Position numbers and translations under genes: made by a program
Shown here: piece by piece, positions 5,640-7,962 of the stretch
Position numbering within the stretch: the stretch's first letter is position 1
Layout: each line of letters opens with the position of its first letter
DNA from: Thermohalobaculum sp035527255
GTDB lineage: Bacteria > Pseudomonadota > Alphaproteobacteria > Rhodobacterales > Rhodobacteraceae
Length of the DNA stretch: 7,962 bases
Assembly: GCA_035527255.1 (NCBI GenBank)
Contig: DATLAW010000203.1
Coordinates: 1 to 7,962, forward strand
Reading direction: 5' to 3'
Notes under the pieces: generated by a model
Seen by the model: the letters and a program-made list of their open reading frames with translations, nothing else
What the model was told of the DNA's origin: nothing
Databases searched by the model: none

Positions 5640-5820
5640 CACGGCGCTGCGGGCGCGCCTGCGCGACCTGGCCGTTGAGCAGCGCCGGTTCGGCTATCGC
5701 CGCCTGTTCGTCTTGCTGCGGCGTGAGGGCGAGCCCTCGGGGTTCAACCGGATCTACCGGCTGTATCGCGAGGAAGAGTTGACGGTGCACAATCGCCACG
5801 CCCGACGCAAGGCCGTGTGC
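5506..5820 (+). pseudogene. IS3-family transposase orfB, N-terminal remnant with in-frame stop
   Basis: In the frame beginning ATG 5506 the product reads ARREAVAHLRAGSGLSERRA, then CRIVGADRKMIR, a TAA stop at 5617-5619, and then QSRRPPDTALRARLRDLAVE, RRFGYRRLFVLLRREG and RIYRLYREEELTV. This is the pre-catalytic HTH_21-like region of OrfB. Relatives have Tyr at the stop position (RYQSRRP), so TAC to TAA is the likely mutation. The DDE catalytic domain should follow after about 5820 but is replaced by tyrosine recombinase sequence. Confidence 0.8.
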
Positions 5821-6177
5821 TATCAACGCGAGACGCTGTTGCGCGGTGACGATGCCCCACTGTTTCCCAAGACCGAGAATGGCCTCGGTGAGACAGGCTT
5901 GTTTCAGCCCATGGGCCTGTCGCGCGGGTTCTGGGCCACCGCATCATCGGTGCGTAGCATCGTGCGGGAGGCATTTGAGTCCGCCAGGCTGCAGAATTTT
6001 GGCTCGCATGCCTTCCGGCATATGCTGGTTCGTGGCGCTGAGCGAAACGCAAAGACCGTCGAAGAGTTTCGGGCAATGTCCCAGAACCTCGGTCATGCCA
6101 GTATGCTCACCACGCTGGGCAGCTACGGCGATCTGTCGAAAGCTCGCCAACGCGCGCTGATCCGGGGTGAGGTGTAA
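5821..6177 (+). pseudogene. Tyrosine recombinase/integrase, C-terminal catalytic fragment fused to orfB
   Basis: From about 5821 the same reading frame becomes an integrase C-terminal region: DDAPLFPKT, then IVREAFESARLQNFGSHAFR, HMLVR, EEFRAMSQNLGHASMLTTLG and SYGDLSKARQRALIRG. The H-x-x-R pair (HAFR, 6007-6018), the NLGH histidine and the candidate nucleophile Tyr in SYG (6124-6126) are kept. The N-terminal DNA-binding domain and the first catalytic Arg/Lys are missing, so it cannot recombine DNA. The frame stays open through the IS junction from 5620, so a chimeric protein of up to about 186 residues could be made from an internal start, although none has a clear ribosome site. It is best read as an integrase from a lost island, truncated by the IS3 rearrangement. 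Confidence 0.75.
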
Positions 6178-6462
6178 ATAGCTGATTCTGACACTGATTC
6201 ATCCGCCGCTGTTCGCTCCAAGTCAACGCATAGAGTGGGAATGAATGTGGGAACGAATCTTACAATCCAATTAAAATTTCATATAAAACAATCGTATAGC
6301 TCAATGTGATCAAAAGTTGGGAACGACAGGTTTCATGCATTTAGACTTATGTGTTGATGTCCTCTCTGATGTGAAGTTCTTGTTGAGTCGTATGGAGACA
6401 TGATCGGTACGGTTTGAACCAAGTTTGATCTCGGCAATGCCCGCGGTTGCCATCTGAGAAAA
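6178..6462. other. AT-rich gene-free interval between integrase remnant and antiporter gene
   Basis: There is no credible coding region on either strand over 285 bp. The composition drops to clearly AT-rich around 6250-6330, unlike the flanking genes. It contains a 12-bp tandem repeat (6235-6258), a third related TGGGAACGA (6318-6326), and a short GGCAA/TTGCC inverted repeat (6433-6451) just after the antiporter stop that lacks a T tract. Lying immediately downstream of an integrase remnant, it may be leftover island or attachment-region DNA. Confidence 0.5.
6235..6258. repeat. 12-bp tandem repeat GTGGGAAYGAAT
   Basis: GTGGGAATGAAT (6235-6246) is followed directly by GTGGGAACGAAT (6247-6258), differing at one position. 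A third shorter match, TGGGAACGA, occurs at 6318-6326. Short direct repeats beside an integrase gene can be arm-type binding sites, but three partial copies are thin evidence. Confidence 0.6.
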
Positions 6463-7713
6463 CTACAGAAGTTTCGGGTCCCGTCTCAACCACTTGGCCA
6501 GCGGTGCGATTGTAAGCCCCTGCACGACAATCGAGAACAGTACCGCGGTAAATGTCGCGGTGAGGATCAGGGATTTCCAGTCGCTGTCCGGCAGGCTGAG
6601 GGCGAGGGCCACCGAGATGCCGCCCTTGAGCCCACCCCAGGTCATGATTGGCACCACCCCCCGCGAATACTCCCGAAACGGCTTGAGCAAGATCACCGGC
6701 ACCGCGACGGCGACGAGGCGTCCAGTCAGAGCCAGGCCAATTGCAGCGGCTCCTGCAGAAAGCGCATCCACGTTAAAGGTGACGACGAAGACCTCGACAC
6801 CGATTAGAAGAAAAAGCACCGCATTGAGAATCTCGTCGATCACAGTCCAGAATCCACTCAGATATTTGTGGGTCTCTTCAGACATGCCGTATTTCACGCC
6901 GACATCGCCGATAAACAACCCCGCGACCACGGCCATGATCGGGCCGGAAACATGCAGTGCCACCGCAAGCTCATATCCGCCCAGGGCCAGCCCAAGCGAG
7001 AGCAGAACCTCCAGCGGGTAGTCATCGATCCGGCGCATCGCCTGGAACACCAACCAACCAAGGATTCCGCCAAGGAGCGCACCGCCGAGTGCTTCCCGCA
7101 CAAGGAAGAGCGCGATGTCGCCGGCGTCCGCAGGGGCATGATTGTTAACGGGGGGGAAGGCGAGACCGACCAGTACCAGAAACACCACGTAGCCAACGCC
7201 ATCGTTGAACAGGGATTCCCCCGCAATCTTGGCCTCCAGCGAAATAGGCAATTTCGCTACGCGCAGAACGCCGAGCACGGCCACCGGGTCGGTCGGCGAG
7301 ATAAGTGCACCAAAGACAAGTGCGACCAGCAATGGCATACCCGTGACCCAGTGGAAACCAATGCCGACTACCCCGGTCGATAGCACCACGCCAAACGTCG
7401 CCATCAGCGCAATGGTCCAAGCCTGTCGGCGCAGGTCCTCGATGCGGACGTGCAGGGCGCCAGCGAATAGGAGGAGCCCGAGCATTCCCTCGAGTAGCGT
7501 CCTGGAAAACTCGGCGTCGGCCACGAAACCACGCATCTCGTAGGCAATTTTCAGTTCCGGAAAGACCGCGTCAACGCCAAGGACACAGAGTGACGCGAAG
7601 AAGGCAACGATCAAAATGCCGATGGCCGAGGGCAGTCGGAAAAAGATGTGGTTAATGGCTCCAAATGCCCCGGCGAAGACAATCAGAAGCGCAGCGATCT
7701 GGAGAGCGTTCAT
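6463..7713 (-). CDS. Na+/H+ antiporter, CPA1 (NhaP-like) family
   Basis: The product has 416 residues, mostly hydrophobic, with about 12-13 membrane segments, a normal length for bacterial CPA1 exchangers lacking a long cytosolic tail. Family hallmarks are present: LISPTDPVAVLGVL (137-150, the unwound-helix TDP motif), GESLFNDGVGYVVF (165-178, with the N170-D171 ion-binding pair typical of electroneutral CPA1 members), FWTVIDEILNAVLFLLIG (288-305), TGRLVAV (330-336, with the structural arginine) and TWGGLKGGISVALALSLP (358-375). It should exchange cytoplasmic Na+ (or K+/Li+) for H+ across the inner membrane for pH and salt balance; cation choice cannot be read. The start at 7713 gives MNALQIAALL and has only a weak AGGT upstream. 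It is a lone gene flanked by integrase debris downstream and an insertion-sequence gene upstream on the opposite strand, so it may be island cargo or simply a survivor between insertions. Confidence 0.92.
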   Translation of the reverse strand: MNALQIAALLIVFAGAFGAINHIFFRLPSAIGILIVAFFASLCVLGVDAVFPELKIAYEMRGFVADAEFSRTLLEGMLGLLLFAGALHVRIEDLRRQAWTIALMATFGVVLSTGVVGIGFHWVTGMPLLVALVFGALISPTDPVAVLGVLRVAKLPISLEAKIAGESLFNDGVGYVVFLVLVGLAFPPVNNHAPADAGDIALFLVREALGGALLGGILGWLVFQAMRRIDDYPLEVLLSLGLALGGYELAVALHVSGPIMAVVAGLFIGDVGVKYGMSEETHKYLSGFWTVIDEILNAVLFLLIGVEVFVVTFNVDALSAGAAAIGLALTGRLVAVAVPVILLKPFREYSRGVVPIMTWGGLKGGISVALALSLPDSDWKSLILTATFTAVLFSIVVQGLTIAPLAKWLRRDPKLL

Positions 7714-7754
7714 CGAGACCTACGGATGTTAGATTGCGAGCTTACCTTGTCTAC

Positions 7755-7962
7755 ATGGGTTGGGCAGATAGTGAAACTTGCGCGAGGTACATCACCGACA
7801 GGTCCCAACGATCCGCGATCAAGCCGGTAGTCGTGCTTGCGTCAAGTTTACTCGTTTTGCCTTCCTCGCACGAGCGTCCGAGTTCGGCCGCAGTGGCGCG
7901 TCAGCATGGCCTCAACGCGAACATGGTGTTCCTCTGGCGCGGCGACCCACGGTTCGGTCCTG
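7755..7962 (+). CDS. IS66-type transposase accessory protein (helix-turn-helix), partial at window end
   Basis: The frame that is open to the last base ends SSAAVARQHGLNANMVFLWR, then GDPRFGP (7881-7961). 'AVAR.HG.NANM.F.W..DPRF' is the recognition-helix region of the small DNA-binding OrfA (TnpA) of IS66-type elements. The upstream residues (7755-7874, LASSLLVLPSSHERP and before) do not look like the usual N-terminal part, which in relatives resembles 'EIVAASLAPGASV'. A frameshift or degenerate 5' end is therefore likely, and the start at ATG 7755 is only the first available one. The rest of the gene and element lie beyond the window. No other gene is seen between 7714 and 7874. Confidence 0.5.
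   Translation, partial: MGWADSETCARYITDRSQRSAIKPVVVLASSLLVLPSSHERPSSAAVARQHGLNANMVFLWRGDPRFGP

Larger units (their letters stand above)
5182..5820 (+). mobile_element. IS3-family element remnant (IS407-like), right part lost
   Basis: The element runs from a probable left end TGACCTGCCC (5182-5191), through a short leader with AAGGAAGGG, orfA and the start of orfB. It ends near 5820, where orfB switches abruptly into tyrosine recombinase sequence. The right end and catalytic DDE domain are missing. IS3 elements normally make the transposase by -1 frameshifting from orfA into orfB; here the expected A tract appears one base short and orfB also carries a stop. The element cannot encode a working transposase. 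The left boundary relies on remembered end sequences of this IS group. Confidence 0.65.

Noticed and set aside
4601..6433. Shared TTTGATCTCGG at about 4601 and 6423 as possible att direct repeats framing the degraded block
   Set aside because: An 11-bp match is expected several times by chance across this window, and flanking bases do not extend it.
6433..6451. GGCAA/TTGCC hairpin downstream of the antiporter as a terminator
   Set aside because: The stem is only 5 bp with a 9-base loop and is not followed by a T tract on the minus strand.
1..7962. CRISPR array, tRNA or rRNA genes, toxin-antitoxin or known defence operon
   Set aside because: No regularly spaced repeats, cloverleaf-like sequence, rRNA motif, or paired small-toxin genes could be found on either strand.

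Overview
The window looks like an alphaproteobacterial chromosome, possibly Rhodospirillales-like. The basis is gene content and protein style: a 464-residue S-adenosylhomocysteinase, an HD hydrolase paired with a Nudix/winged-helix regulator of the NrtR/NadQ kind, GC-rich codon use, and a compound GGGCGGG-type palindrome. This lineage call is an inference. Conserved housekeeping genes sit between blocks of mobile-element debris.

Left edge (1-621, + strand): the last 32 codons of an IS630-type transposase and its probable right end, followed at once by a phage tail-collar-type gene that is visibly more AT-rich than what follows. The collar gene converges, with a 3-bp gap, on the next block. 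Block 2 (625-2578, - strand): ahcY, then a compound palindrome, then a small VOC/glyoxalase-fold gene. Block 3 (2759-4577): a 62-residue basic protein on the - strand, divergent from a + strand pair. The pair is an HD-domain phosphohydrolase and a Nudix/winged-helix regulator resembling NrtR/NadQ, joined by a one-base TGATG overlap.

Block 4 (4578-6462) is a graveyard. It holds, in order, the C-terminal tail of an enolase-superfamily-like gene (-), the end of a recombinase-associated protein (+), an IS3-family element with several independent lesions, and, fused in frame to the broken IS3 orfB, the C-terminal catalytic portion of a tyrosine recombinase. A 285-bp AT-rich gene-free stretch with a 12-bp tandem repeat follows. 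Block 5 (6463-7713, - strand) is an intact CPA1-type Na+/H+ antiporter gene. At the right edge, the start of another insertion-sequence gene (IS66-type helix-turn-helix accessory protein) runs off the window.

Functionally, ahcY detoxifies S-adenosylhomocysteine in the methyl cycle. The HD/Nudix pair probably belongs to nucleotide or NAD homeostasis. The antiporter serves pH and Na+ balance. I see no convincing undescribed defence or biosynthetic system. The most unusual things are the layered insertion and fusion history at 5100-6177, the overlapping palindromes at 1111-1160, the duplicated stop-codon cassette of the small basic gene, and a possible fold in the ahcY leader.
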